Counted from the first letter of the stretch, positions 1 through 9,958 are shown. The stretch: 64,000 nt of DNA from Streptomyces griseocarneus (GCF_014655595.1 NZ_BNBL01000001.1:1342148-1406147); one strand, 5' to 3'. Numbers and translations: made by a program. The notes: generated by a model not told the origin, from the letters alone.

Positions 1-1976
1 GGGCGTTGCCGACCGTCCGGACCGAATAGCCGCAGCAAGCCGGCATCCCGAGCCGCCCGGTCAGCCGCGAGAAAGCGGGAGTGGGCCACGGTGACGATCC
101 CGTCCCCCAGTCGCGCCCGCAGCACATCGGCGGTCTCCAGCACGCGGTCCACGGTGTTCCGTACGATCAACACGCATCCGCCGTGGGTCAGGTCACGCTC
201 CAAGCGGTCCGCCAGTGATGGCAGATCGTCGTCCATTCGCTCCAGGATCACCTCGGCCTGCCGCCCGGACGCTGCGCGAGGACGCGCGGTGAGCACGGGG
301 CGGCCGGGAGACACCGCGGTGATCAACGGATACGCTTCGGCACCCGTCTCCACCCCCTCGCCCGACGACCCCGCATACGCGGCCGCCAACGTCCGCCTGC
401 GATCCGACGGCAGCGTCGCCGACAGCAGGATGACCGGCACCCGGTATGCCGCCAGCCACTCCAGCACGCGATCCAGATATCGCCCCATGTAGGCGTCGTA
501 GGCGTGCACTTCATCGATGACCACGACCTTGCCCGCGACCGCCAGGTGCCGTAGCACCAGATGCCGGCTCTTCAGTCCGGCGAACAACACCTGGTCAATG
601 GTCCCCACGGCGAACGAAGCCAACAACTGCTTCTTGCGTCCTCGCAGCCACTGATGCGCATGGAATCCGGCAGGCCTGGCATACCGCGCACTGCCCTCCT
701 CCTGCCCATCGGGGTCAACGGCGACGATGGCCCGCCGCCCCTGCCGCAGGAGTCCCGACCACAGGTCGTTGAGCGAGGCCTTGGCGTGGGCGAGTACGAC
801 GGATCGCCGCCCGTCGTCACCCTCTCCGGCATCCGGGAGATGCCCCAGCCACTCCAGCAGCCGAGGAAACATGGCGTCCCCCGTCGCACGCGTGGGCAAC
901 GCCAGGAGCAGCCCTGCGGCACCGGAGCGCGCCGCCAGGATCTCCGCCGCGGCGAGTGCCGCCTCGGTCTTTCCTTCACCCATGGGCGCTTCGATCACCA
1001 GCATCCCGGGCACCGGCATGGACCGCGCCATCCGAACCGCCTCGGCCTGGACCGGCCGGACGGTCGCGCCCTCCAGCCCGGCGAACCGCAGCCTGAACAA
1101 CTCATCGGCTTCTTCCTCTGGTTCGCGAGGCGCCCAGGGCCGCGGCAGGTCCAACCCGGCCCAGGCGGCAGCGAGCCGACGCCGCTCACCGACCGGGCCG
1201 ACAGGCTGCCAGGTCTCGGGATCATAGGGAAACAACTCGGGTGAACTGGCGACCCAGTCCGCGAGAATCACGACCGCCGTCAGCGCCACCTGTGCCGGCT
1301 GCGGCAGCCGCACCTCGCTCCACTCCGGGAGCCGGTCGGTCACCTCCGCCGACACGGCACAACCATCCATCAGCTCGAACTGAACCCCACGCCACACCAC
1401 TTCGCTCGGCCCGGGATGGCGCATCAGATGCGGCCGGAGCCCGAGGTCGTGGATCTGATGGTGATCGGGAAACGCCCCATGATGGCCACCCACCACAACG
1501 GCGAACTGCCCCGACACTCGACCACGCAGCCCGAACCGTTCACCCATCCACTCCTGCAGCAGCAACTGCCCGGCGAGACCATGGGGCGCGATCCGACGAT
1601 CCTGCCCGTACGCACTGGCGAGCGGCATCTCGAGCCCGGCGTCACGCATCGGCAGGGCCAGTGGCTCGAACTGGCAGGCGAAGGCCGGTGTTGCCTTTCC
1701 GATGTCATGCACAGCTGCCAGAAACCGGACGAGCTTGTACGCGTCGGAGGCTCCGCCGGGTAGTGCTTCGGCCACCAACTCCTTGATGGAGCGGGGCACC
1801 CACTGCTCCCACAGTCGGCCGGCGACGGCCCCGCTGTCCAACAGATGCCGCCACAGTGGGAGCCAACCACCGGTTTTCTGATCTGACTTCGCCCAGGCCG
1901 ACCTCGCGGCATCGGACAACCGGCCGAAAGCGGGTCCGGCATCCGAAGAACCCGAATTCATAGATGTTTCAGGCAT
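1..1976 (-). CDS. cas3: CRISPR-associated helicase/nuclease Cas3, type I-E (3' end beyond window)
   Basis: Cas3 is the HD nuclease and SF2 helicase that Cascade recruits to unwind and degrade invader DNA. The frame is open from ATG at 1976 to the window edge (about 658 codons), so the C-terminal third is missing. Visible motifs are an HD-nuclease metal site HDIGK (residues 90-94), a GGHHG motif near residue 160, Walker A GEGKTEA near 333, the helicase box VVVIDEVH near 487 and SATLP near 516. The start is supported by GGAAG nine bases upstream; an internal ATG lies five codons later. The canonical I-E repeat sequence of the adjacent array fits this assignment. Cascade and adaptation genes are not between cas3 and the array, so they would lie to the left of the window or elsewhere. 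Confidence 0.93.
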   Translation of the reverse strand, partial: MPETSMNSGSSDAGPAFGRLSDAARSAWAKSDQKTGGWLPLWRHLLDSGAVAGRLWEQWVPRSIKELVAEALPGGASDAYKLVRFLAAVHDIGKATPAFACQFEPLALPMRDAGLEMPLASAYGQDRRIAPHGLAGQLLLQEWMGERFGLRGRVSGQFAVVVGGHHGAFPDHHQIHDLGLRPHLMRHPGPSEVVWRGVQFELMDGCAVSAEVTDRLPEWSEVRLPQPAQVALTAVVILADWVASSPELFPYDPETWQPVGPVGERRRLAAAWAGLDLPRPWAPREPEEEADELFRLRFAGLEGATVRPVQAEAVRMARSMPVPGMLVIEAPMGEGKTEAALAAAEILAARSGAAGLLLALPTRATGDAMFPRLLEWLGHLPDAGEGDDGRRSVVLAHAKASLNDLWSGLLRQGRRAIVAVDPDGQEEGSARYARPAGFHAHQWLRGRKKQLLASFAVGTIDQVLFAGLKSRHLVLRHLAVAGKVVVIDEVHAYDAYMGRYLDRVLEWLAAYRVPVILLSATLPSDRRRTLAAAYAGSSGEGVETGAEAYPLITAVSPGRPVLTARPRAASGRQAEVILERMDDDLPSLADRLERDLTHGGCVLIVRNTVDRVLETADVLRARLGDGIVTVAHSRFLAADRAARDAGLLRLFGPDGRQR

Positions 1977-2079
1977 GGCTCCCACTTCCTGCGTGCCAGG
2001 GCTGATTTGGTCCGGGTGGGCGCGGCGAGACGGTGAGCGGCTGATGACGCGAGTGGTCACAGGGGTGTGAGGGGGGGAA

Positions 2080-2121
2080 GGGAGCGCCCAGAGCCGGTCG
2101 TGGCTGGTCCTGAGCGCTCCC
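2080..2121 (-). terminator. Hairpin downstream of the small membrane ORF
   Basis: GGGAGCGC at 2080-2087 pairs perfectly with GCGCTCCC at 2114-2121 across a 26-base loop that can itself fold. It sits just after the stop of the small minus-strand ORF at 2134 and before cas3. It may be a terminator, or it may attenuate transcription entering cas3 from upstream. There is no U-tract, which is usual for Streptomyces. Confidence 0.45.
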
Positions 2122-2133
2122 GCACCGGTTCTG

Positions 2134-2325
2134 TCAGGCGAAGCGCTGCTTCGACTTCTTGGACTGCAGCGACAGGATCGCGATCAGCACGACGATCACC
2201 CACACCCAGGGTGCGTTCGGGGAGGGGGTGGCAGGACAAGCGGTAATGACGGCCGGCAGTAGAGCGTGCCAGCGGGGTAACGGCGACGGCTCTGGTACGG
2301 GAGGTGCTGTGTCATTGGTACCCAC
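2134..2325 (-). CDS. Small putative tail-anchored membrane protein between cas3 and the CRISPR array
   Basis: This 63-residue product is not recognised. It has a Pro-rich N-terminal half and then a C-terminal hydrophobic segment (roughly residues 40-54, WVWVIVVLIAILSL) ending in a lysine-rich tail, the layout of a tail-anchored or single-pass protein. The GTG start at 2325 is supported by AGGAG ten bases upstream. A hairpin follows the stop. It lies between the trailer end of the CRISPR array and cas3 on the same strand as both. It could be an accessory protein of the CRISPR locus or an unrelated orphan. Coding status rests only on the ribosome binding site and the plausible membrane topology. 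Confidence 0.45.
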   Translation of the reverse strand: MGTNDTAPPVPEPSPLPRWHALLPAVITACPATPSPNAPWVWVIVVLIAILSLQSKKSKQRFA

Positions 2326-2607
2326 AGGTAGACTGCTCCTGTCTTTGATCGTGATGAGCGGTCGGGACAGGCCGGGTCCGTGCTGTTTCCTTGCGAGGGG
2401 AGTGCACGGGGTCGGCCGTTTGCGTTGGTGCGCCCCAGCTCCTGTGGAGCCGGAGACGTGGACACTACCGCAAGATCAAGTGCGGGCTTGTTTGCGGGAG
2501 TTGGTGGAGGAGCGATGCCCCAGTTGATTCTGTAGGCGGAAGGGTGCGTAGCTGCTTCTGGAGCACAACAGACTGCATCCACCTACGGCCCGAGAAGTGA
2601 CAGAAGC

Positions 2608-4662
2608 ACTCCCAACCCCGCAGACGCAGGGAGCACATTTTCCGCGACAGCGGTGGTGCGGTTCCCCAGGGGCCACCCCCGCAGGCGCGGGGACCACTGT
2701 GTGACGGATCGTATCGACGGACGCATCGTGAGACCACCGCCTCCCCCCCCCGCAGGCGCGGGGACCACTGGTTCATGGCCCCGCGCAACTCGGAGTACTG
2801 GGGACCACCCCCGCAGGCGCGGGGACCACATGCCGTCCGCCGTGACCACCGTGCCGTCGCTGGGACCACCCCCGCAGGCGCGGGGACCACGCGAACCCCC
2901 CGTGGATGTTCTCCGGCGCCCCGGGACCACCCCCGCAGGCGCGGGGACCACTCCGGCACCGGCATCGTCGCCGACGGCGTCCTGGGACCACCCCCGCAGG
3001 CGCGGGGACCACCGGAGCTGGTGCGTCTGCCGTACGGGTCCTCGGGGACCACCCCCGCAGGCGCGGGGACCACCTGTTTCTGGGCGATAGCGTCGTGGGG
3101 CCGCGCGGACCACCCCCGCAGGCGCGGGGACCACCCTCGAGCCCAGGTTCAGTCCGACCCGATCCCGGGATCATCCCCGCAGGCGCGGGGACCACAGGTC
3201 GACGGTCACCTCGAGGATGCGCGGGTCGGGACCACCCCCGCAGGCGCGGGGACCACGTGCTGCTCGAGCTCGGCACGGACCGCGTCGCGGGACCACCCCC
3301 GCAGGCGCGGGGACCACCCCCCAACGGGGTCTTCGGCAAGGATCATAGGGGGACCACCCCCGCAGGCGCGGGGACCACAAGAACAAGAACGAAGCGTGGG
3401 ATCCACAGACGGGACCACCCCCGCAGGCGCGGGGACCACGCCGCCTGGCAGGGCATCCAGACCGCAGCCATGGGACCACCCCCGCAGGCGCGGGGACCAC
3501 CGCGTGCTTCACTGGTCGGACTCCGTGTCCACGGGGACCACCCCCGCAGGCGCGGGGACCACTCGTGGGGGATACGCCCGAGGGGCTTCGCGTGGGGACC
3601 ACCCCCGCAGGCGCGGGGACCACCGGAGGAAGGCCCCGTCCGTCGCCTACGCCGGGGGACCACTCCCGCAGGCGCGGGGACCACATGCGCACCCAGTTCG
3701 TGGGGTCGGCGAGCCAGGGACCACCCCCGCAGGCGCGGGGACCACAAGCCGTCAGCAAACAGGGCAGGCCCCGTGTCGGGACCACCCCCGCAGGCGCGGG
3801 GACCACCCGCGCCCGGCGCGCCGGGATGATCCCCATGACGGACCACCCCCGCAGGCGCGGGGACCACCTGGAACATCGACTGGTTGGCGCCAGCCGGGCG
3901 GGACCACCCCCGCAGGCGCGGGGACCACCAGCCGCCCGCGTTTCGGGAGCGGCCCCCGTCGGGACCACCCCCGCAGGCGCGGGGACCACCTCGACCTGTA
4001 CGCGGACCTCGAAGAGGAGAGGGGACCACCCCCGCAGGCGCGGGGACCACCGGCCGACCCCCGGCCCCCGTGGGCACTGGTCGGGACCACCCCCGCAGGC
4101 GCGGGGACCACAAGGTCCGCGGTTCACCGATGGTCTTGCCCTCGGGACCACCCCCGCAGGCGCGGGGACCACCGCGTCGGCTGACGAGGCGCCGGCGGAG
4201 CCCGGGGACCACCCCCGCAGGCGCGGGGACCACTTGTGCTGATGGAGTCGACATATGCCCGAATCGGGACCACCCCCGCAGGCGCGGGGACCACAAGGGG
4301 ATCGGTTGAACTCCGGAGCACCCGGCGGGACCACCCCCGCAGGCGCGGGGACCACAGCATGACCCAGCCCATGATCCCAACAAACGGGGGACCACCCCCG
4401 CAGGCGCGGGGACCACACCGCCACAACATCAGTGATCAGGTCGGCAAAGGGACCACCCCCGCAGGCGCGGGGACCACCAGGTGCGGCGGCGCGGTTGTGT
4501 GCCCTCACCGGGACCACCCCCGCAGGCGCGGGGACCACGCACCCAGGCCCGGGGGCGTGGTGACCGTCGCGGGACCACCCCCGCAGGCGCGGGGACCACA
4601 CACAATCCGCTTCTCCTCGGAGGTCATGCGCAGGGGACCACCCCCGCAGGCGCGGGGACCAC
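2608..4662 (-). CRISPR. Type I-E CRISPR array, 33 repeats plus a degenerate terminal repeat
   Basis: The repeats are 29 bp, beginning GTGGTCCCCGCG and ending GGGTGGTCCC on the minus strand, with a CCCCGC/GCGGGG stem. Spacers are almost all 32 bp, giving a 61-bp period; exceptions are 33 bp at 3501-3533 and 34 bp at 4600-4633. The repeat nearest 4662 is perfect. At the left end the repeats decay: 2669-2697 has one change, 2730-2768 carries a roughly 10-bp C-rich insertion, and 2608-2636 matches at only 21 of 29 positions but sits at the exact 61-bp period. Decay on the left and the canonical I-E repeat orientation place the leader on the right and transcription leftward. Single-base variants occur at 3106, 3167, 3656 and 3839. 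Long open frames across this block are repeat artefacts. Confidence 0.98.
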
Positions 4663-4900
4663 AGGCCGTGAACTGGGGATTCACCCAGCCAGGGCGCGGA
4701 AACACGTTGCTTCTGGAGAAACGGACATTCTGTCGGCTGGTTGACTGGATCTTGGAAAAGAGTGCGTGGGGCATGTGTCGTGGCGAAGATGTGGACCGTA
4801 CATCCCTTGCATCCATTCGTCGCGTCGGCGAACGGCGCCAGGCGCCTAGGGTTGGCTTGAGGCATGGAGGTGAACACCCTGACGTCAAGTTGCTGCGCGC
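4663..4900 (-). promoter_or_regulatory. Probable CRISPR leader
   Basis: This DNA adjoins the last perfect repeat on the side opposite the degenerate terminal repeat, so it is the expected leader and integration end. It is less GC-rich than its surroundings (for example 4690-4790) and contains no convincing gene. No specific promoter hexamers can be assigned with confidence. The assignment rests on array polarity only. Confidence 0.5.
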
Positions 4901-5616
4901 ACCGATTATTGCGCTTGCGGCAGCCTCCGTAAGCCCGTCCGCTTCAAGGTGCAGATCGTAGTGTGGGACCTGGGGAAGGGCCGTGTTGTGCATACGGACC
5001 GCCTTTACCAGACATGAAGGCGCTGATGTAGGGGCGGCATGGGCGGCTTTGGCCGTGGCGGTGGTCGGCGTGGCCGGCACACTGGGGCGCGCCCGTACGG
5101 AGTAGCCGCGGCAGGCACAGGATGCCGAAACTCAGCGCCCGCGAGCTGGTTGCTCTACGCCGGGCCTGCTGCCTGTCGTTCAACACCGCCTCGCCCAATA
5201 CTAGGCAGCTCAGAGGAACCGGATGCACGCGCAGCGCACCGGTACCGGTGCGGAGGACTGTCTGGAATAGCTCGACTCGCGTCGTACCGCCCATCGCGAC
5301 AGCTATGCCGAGGCGCAGATGATCGTGCCCATTCCTGTACTCGTCACAACCAGTGGAGCAAGTCGTCACCTCAACAGCGGCTACGGAAGCCGCAAACAGA
5401 GATCGGACGCCCTTGCCGGAGAGGCGCTGCGCCATGGGGTCACGGCCTCGGCGTGGATGACGCCGTTGCGTGAGCGCCTCCCGGCCCGCGGAATGCGGGC
5501 CGCTGCGGTGTCCCACCGCCGCCTCCTGCTTGCTGATCCTTCACTATGCCCCCTACGGGGGTATGCGCGGCAGACGCAGGCTGAGCAGGGCTGGTCTCAC
5601 AACGACGGCATGATGT
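4901..5616. other. Gene-poor stretch, no supportable gene
   Basis: Several open frames exist on both strands, but none has a recognisable domain, signal peptide or convincing ribosome binding site, and amino acid composition is typical of shadow frames. A short inverted repeat of the form CCCC-TACG-GGGG lies near 5550. The block may be degraded DNA belonging with the broken membrane genes that follow. Confidence 0.5.
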
Positions 5617-5904
5617 GTGCTGGGTGCGTCGATGATGAGGAGCGCGCCGAAGCGATCCGGTCTGCCGAACAGGATGACGGGGCCCGTGACTTCTGCGGCA
5701 ACGCTCGGCCTGGCCGTAGGCCTGATCACGGGGCAGGCAATGGCGCTGCCCCATGCCCTTGCGACCTCGCTGCACGGGCCATGGCCCGGCGTCAACACAG
5801 CCGCTGTGCCGTGGTCGGGGGTCCTGCTCATCGCGCTCATCCTCCTCGCCTGGTGGATCGCGCGCAGCGCACTGGCATGGCTCCCACAGGAAGGCCGTCG
5901 GTGA
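5617..5904 (+). pseudogene. Membrane protein fragment, first gene of a decayed pair
   Basis: The frame gives 95 residues containing two hydrophobic segments (roughly residues 28-50 and 65-88). The likely translated part begins at an internal ATG near 5674. There is no cytoplasmic domain or recognisable catalytic motif, and upstream frames give no clean N-terminus, so this may be the C-terminal remnant of a longer protein. Its stop overlaps a GTG (5901) that opens the next reading frame, suggesting an ancestral two-gene operon. It could alternatively be an intact small membrane protein. The family is not recognised. Confidence 0.4.
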
Positions 5905-6770
5905 GCAAGGTCTGGGTGCCGGCATGGCTGATCGCCTCGGCCCTGCTGAGCGTCCTTCTGACCTGGTGGATGCTGTTGTACGACCACGCCCACAACCTCT
6001 CGGCGATGAACGATTCCCTTCGAGGCGAACACGCGGATCTCTCGCGCCTGGCACTGACAGGTCCGTACTCCCTCTGGTCAGCCGTGGAACACCCCCTGAT
6101 GGTCATTTTCGCTCAGTGGACACCGGTGGTAACGGCGCTGGTACTGCTGTGGGCCTGGCCGCTGGCCGCACAGCTGCGCTATCCGGCGCGTGGAGACTGG
6201 ATACGCACGGTCACACGAGCCTCAGGAGCCGGGGGCAGCGGTCTACCTGAGCGGCGTCGTCATTCTCCGCCTGATGGTCCGTATGGATACCGACGCCCCG
6301 GACACAACGCAGGCGGCGTTTCTCCGGCTCTTCGGCTACTGGCAGTTCGTCGCCGCCATACTGGTCCAAGGTGCCGTCGCGATCATTGTCGCCGCCTGGT
6401 CGGTACGGCACCACGGGCGCAATACGTTTGTGTATGGCCTCCTGGCCGCATTCCTCACTGGCTGTTTGGCCACCACCGTCTTCGTCGGCGGGATCCCTGG
6501 CCGGTGGTTGCGTAGACGCCCTGGCGGTACGACCGGCGTCCTGCACCGGCGTGTCCCTGCCCTACGTCCGCGATACGTTGCTGCGCATTTTGACCGGTGG
6601 TGCGCTGGTTGCCGTCCCAGGTGTCACGAGTGTCGTGCTGCTGTGGCCCATAAGGCCCAGGAGCCGGCGTCAACCCCGAAGGGGAGCATCCTCCTGCTCT
6701 CCCGCAGACTTGCCTACGGCGCGGCGCTTTGTCTGGGCTGTCGCCAATTGGGTGCGCGGTGACGCTCGTC
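5901..6770 (+). pseudogene. Frameshifted multi-pass membrane protein
   Basis: Hydrophobic membrane-protein sequence continues through three successive reading frames. The GTG-5901 frame carries a TM segment right after the start (WLIASALLSVLLTWWMLL) and another near 6115-6175. The frame of 6190 carries AAVYLSGVVILRL and later TM segments to about 6490. The third frame continues with a TM segment around 6590-6640. Switches occur near the G-run at about 6225-6235 and near 6490. Reassembled, it would be an integral membrane protein of about 285 residues with at least five TM segments. Two frameshifts in one gene suggest decay; sequencing error is the alternative. I do not recognise the family. 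Confidence 0.5.
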
Positions 6771-6928
6771 GGCTTCACCGTTGTTGACCGGGACGAAAGC
6801 TTCGGCCCGGAGCGTGCTGCGGGTGGACCCGGCGTCGCATGCGCCGCCTATGACGAGCTGCTCGGTGTCTGGGCGCATTCAGAGGACGTGTGCCATCGCC
6901 GGTCGCCCGCTCGTCAACCTGCCGTGAA

Positions 6929-7489
6929 TCATCCTCCCTTGATTTGTCGCACATAGCTCACGCCGTCGAGTATGAGATTCTCGAAGACGTACCCGTAACC
7001 CGCCTCGAATGTTTCTACCGACCAGTGATTGACGACCATTTGGCCGCCGGGGATATGGATGACCATCGACGAACCTGACACCACGGCCGTCCCGTAATGG
7101 ATTTGCCCCGTGTTCTGGTACAGCAGGGCTGTCCCGTCGGCCCTGAAGGCGATCTTCGTCAGACGGGCGGGGCCTTCGCCGTCGCCGTCCCACTCCCCGA
7201 CGAGCTCAGTCGGAATGTCGCCCTTCGGAAGTGACATGGACGGCGTGAGGGATGCCATCGACGTCATTGGTGTCCGTGGCGTCCCCAGCATCTCTGCGGG
7301 TGAACTCGAGGGTTCATCCGCCCGGGACTTGGACACCGGGAGGGACGGAATGGTCGTGGTTTCCCCGTGGGACGGTGGGATGTTGTTGGCCGTCTTCGTG
7401 CCCTCGGGGGCCTCTGCCGCATGCCCCCAGCCGCCCATCAGAAATGTGATCAGTGCCACTGCGGAAAGCGAATATGGATTCCTCTTCAC
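6929..7489 (-). CDS. Secreted hypothetical protein with C-terminal beta-rich domain
   Basis: The 186-residue product begins with a Sec-type signal peptide (MKRN, then a hydrophobic stretch to about residue 22, with a likely cleavage after HAA). A long Ser/Thr/Pro-rich linker (about 25-90) follows. The C-terminal domain (about 92-186) opens with ELVGEWDGDGEG and is rich in alternating hydrophobic and aromatic residues, as in small lipocalin-like or beta-barrel domains. The GTG start at 7489 is preceded by GAGAGGGGA. It is expected to be extracytoplasmic, and no enzymatic motif is seen. It is monocistronic and convergent with the broken membrane gene on its left. Function unknown. Confidence 0.7.
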   Translation of the reverse strand: MKRNPYSLSAVALITFLMGGWGHAAEAPEGTKTANNIPPSHGETTTIPSLPVSKSRADEPSSSPAEMLGTPRTPMTSMASLTPSMSLPKGDIPTELVGEWDGDGEGPARLTKIAFRADGTALLYQNTGQIHYGTAVVSGSSMVIHIPGGQMVVNHWSVETFEAGYGYVFENLILDGVSYVRQIKGG

Positions 7490-7804
7490 TGTGACATCCC
7501 CTCTCTCGTCCCGTTGTCCCCGTCTGACAGCGAGGAACGGGCTTGTAGTGAGAGTAGTCTGATCGTTATTTAGTGAAACGTTTCGCTTTGAAATTGATGG
7601 GATATTTTGCCAGAGGTGAGCTCCTGAGGGCGGTGGTCTTCGGATCCAGCGCGGTCGAGGAATCCGTGGCTACGGGAATGCGAGTGCCGTTCGGGTGAGC
7701 GGCGGCCCGGAGGTGTTCTTCGCAGGAGTATGTGCCTGGAAGGTCATCCCCGGGCCTGCCAGGAGACAGCGCACTCACCGGTGGTGCGGATGCCACCTGC
7801 AGAG
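7490..7804. other. Intergenic, no gene seen
   Basis: Spacer between the start of the secreted protein gene and the stop of helR. It should contain the promoter of the former and the terminator of the latter, but I could not fix either with confidence. The stretch at about 7560-7610 is noticeably AT-richer than its surroundings. Confidence 0.4.
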
Positions 7805-9958
7805 TCAAGAGCTCGTGAGGATGACGAGTTGCTGGGTGGCTCGGGTCATTGCGACGTAGCGGTCGACGGCTCCTTCGATGCCCTTGCCGAAGGTGTCCGG
7901 GTCGATGAGGACGACCAGGTCGAACTCGAGCCCCTTCGAGAGTTCCGGCGTGAGCGAGCGGACGCGGGATGTCGCCCGGAAGGTGGGGTCGCCGATGACG
8001 CAGGCGATTCCGTCGGCGTGTGCGGCGAGCCAGGTGTCGAGGACCGAGTCCAGGTCCGTGACGGAGCCGTGGACGACGGGGATGCCGTTGCTGCGGATGG
8101 AGGTCGGCACGTTGGCGTCCGGGAGCTCGGCCCGGATGACCCGTTCGGCCTCCGTCATGACCTCTTCCGGGGTGCGGTAGTTGACGCTCAGGGAGGCCTC
8201 GGTGATCCGGTCGAGTCCGACGCGCTCGAGTCGTTCCTGCCACGACTCCGTGAATCCGTGCCTGGCCTGGGCGCGGTCACCGACGATGGTGAAGCTCCGG
8301 GACGGGCAGCGCAGCAGCAGCATCTGCCACTCGGCGTCGGTCAGTTCCTGGGCCTCGTCCACGACGATGTGGGCGAACGGGCCGGCGAGCAGGTCCGGTT
8401 CGGTGCCGGGCAGTGCGCTCTCGTCGATCAGGGTGTCCTGCAGGTCCTGTCCGCGCAGCATCCCGACCGCGCCTTCGCTCTCGTCGATCTGGACGTTCTG
8501 CAGCAGGCCGTCGATGGCGTCGGCCCTGCGCGCGCGTTCGGCGGCGACGGAGGCGTCGTGCCGGCGCTTGCGCATCGACGCGTCCGGGTCGCCGAGCCGC
8601 TGCCGTGCCGCGTCCAGGAGCGGCAGGTCGGACACCGTCCAGGCCTGGGCGTCCTCGCGCTGCAGTGTGCGGACGTCGTCGGGGCCGAGCCAGGGGGCGC
8701 ACTTGCGCAGGTAGGCGGGCACCGACCACAGGTCTCCGACGAGGTCACTCGCCTCGATCATCGGCCACGCGCGGTTGAGGGTCCTGATGAACTCCCGGTC
8801 CTGCAGCAGGGACCTGCGGAGCAGCTCGGGCGGGGCCTCGCTGTCGTCCTTGTCCATCAGGATCGTGAGCAGCTCCTCCCGGATCTGCTCGCGCGCCTCG
8901 TTGTGCGGGGTGCCCGGTTCCACCGCTTCGAACGCCGCCGCCCAGTCGTCGGCGCTCAGCCAGATGTCGGACCAGTGGCTCGAGACCGTCATCCCCTCGG
9001 TGGGCGGCTCCTCGTAGATGGCGACGGCCGGTTCGATCGCCTTCACCATGTCCGCGGACGACTTCAGCAGGGCCGCGCGCGGGTCGGCCTCGACCGCTGC
9101 TCCGGCTCCCTCGGTGACGAGGTCGCGCAGGGTGCAGGTCTGGACGCCCTCCTCGCCGAGGCTGGGCAAGACGTCGGCGACGTAGGCCAGGTAGGGCCGG
9201 CTCGGACCGACGAACAGCACGCCGCCGCGGCGGTGTCCGAGGCGAGGGTCGGAGTAGAGGAGGTGGGCGGCGCGGTGCAGGGCGACGACGGTCTTGCCCG
9301 TACCCGGACCGCCGTCGACGACGAGGGCGCCGCGGGATCCCGCCCGAATGACGGCGTCCTGGTCGGCCTGGATGGTGGCGAGCACGTCGCGCATCCGTGC
9401 CGACCGGTTGCTGCCCAAGGTGGCGATGAACGCGGACTGGTCGTCGAGCGCGGCGTGCCCCTCGAGCCCGTCGGCGGTGAACACCTCGTCCCAGTAGTCG
9501 CTGATCCGGCCCCGGGTCCAGCGGTACCTGCGGCGGCTCGCCAGCCCCATCGGGTTGGCGTGGGTCGCCGCGAAGAACGGCTCGGCCGCGGGGGAGCGCC
9601 AGTCGAGCAGCAGCCGGCGCCCCGTGCTGTCGGTGAGGCCGAGGCGTCCTATGTACACGGGCTCGGGGTTGTCCGCCGGGACGATGTGGCCCAGGCACAG
9701 GTCGAGGCCGAAGCGGCGCAGGGTGCGCAGGCGACCGGTCAGGCGGTGGATCTCCGCGTCCCGGTCCATGGCCTCCCGGCCGATGCCGCCGGGCGCCTTG
9801 CGTGCGGCCTCGAGGCGGTCGGACAGTTCGGCGATCGCCTGCTCGAGGCTCGCCGAGATGGCCGCGAAGTGCTGCTCGTCGCCGTCGATCAGCGCCGGGT
9901 CGGCCTTGGGGGAGAGGTGGTCGGGGAGGTCGAACGCGCTCGTGGTCAGGGAATTCAT
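7805..9958 (-). CDS. helR: RNA polymerase recycling motor ATPase HelR (UvrD/HelD-like)
   Basis: HelR is a HelD-family SF1 ATPase that dislodges rifamycin-bound or stalled RNA polymerase from DNA and confers rifamycin tolerance. The 717-residue product has an N-terminal coiled-coil (about 20-80) typical of HelD proteins that reach into the polymerase secondary channel. The SDYWDEVF block precedes Walker A GGPGTGKT near residue 217, and HIVVDEAQEL (Walker B) marks the helicase core. ATG 9958 is preferred over upstream in-frame codons because GGAG lies nine bases upstream and the product then starts as in HelR proteins. The 5' region contains a rifamycin-associated element at 10167, so induction by rifamycins is expected. 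Confidence 0.92.
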   Translation of the reverse strand: MNSLTTSAFDLPDHLSPKADPALIDGDEQHFAAISASLEQAIAELSDRLEAARKAPGGIGREAMDRDAEIHRLTGRLRTLRRFGLDLCLGHIVPADNPEPVYIGRLGLTDSTGRRLLLDWRSPAAEPFFAATHANPMGLASRRRYRWTRGRISDYWDEVFTADGLEGHAALDDQSAFIATLGSNRSARMRDVLATIQADQDAVIRAGSRGALVVDGGPGTGKTVVALHRAAHLLYSDPRLGHRRGGVLFVGPSRPYLAYVADVLPSLGEEGVQTCTLRDLVTEGAGAAVEADPRAALLKSSADMVKAIEPAVAIYEEPPTEGMTVSSHWSDIWLSADDWAAAFEAVEPGTPHNEAREQIREELLTILMDKDDSEAPPELLRRSLLQDREFIRTLNRAWPMIEASDLVGDLWSVPAYLRKCAPWLGPDDVRTLQREDAQAWTVSDLPLLDAARQRLGDPDASMRKRRHDASVAAERARRADAIDGLLQNVQIDESEGAVGMLRGQDLQDTLIDESALPGTEPDLLAGPFAHIVVDEAQELTDAEWQMLLLRCPSRSFTIVGDRAQARHGFTESWQERLERVGLDRITEASLSVNYRTPEEVMTEAERVIRAELPDANVPTSIRSNGIPVVHGSVTDLDSVLDTWLAAHADGIACVIGDPTFRATSRVRSLTPELSKGLEFDLVVLIDPDTFGKGIEGAVDRYVAMTRATQQLVILTSS

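Noticed and set aside
2465..4961. Long open frames on both strands with repeated PAGAGTT, RLRGWSP or PRACGGGP units
   Set aside because: They are translations of the 61-bp periodic CRISPR repeats and spacers, not proteins.
4944..5516. A 190-codon minus-strand frame right of the array as a possible cas or transposase remnant
   Set aside because: No recognisable motif, no ribosome binding site and low-complexity composition.
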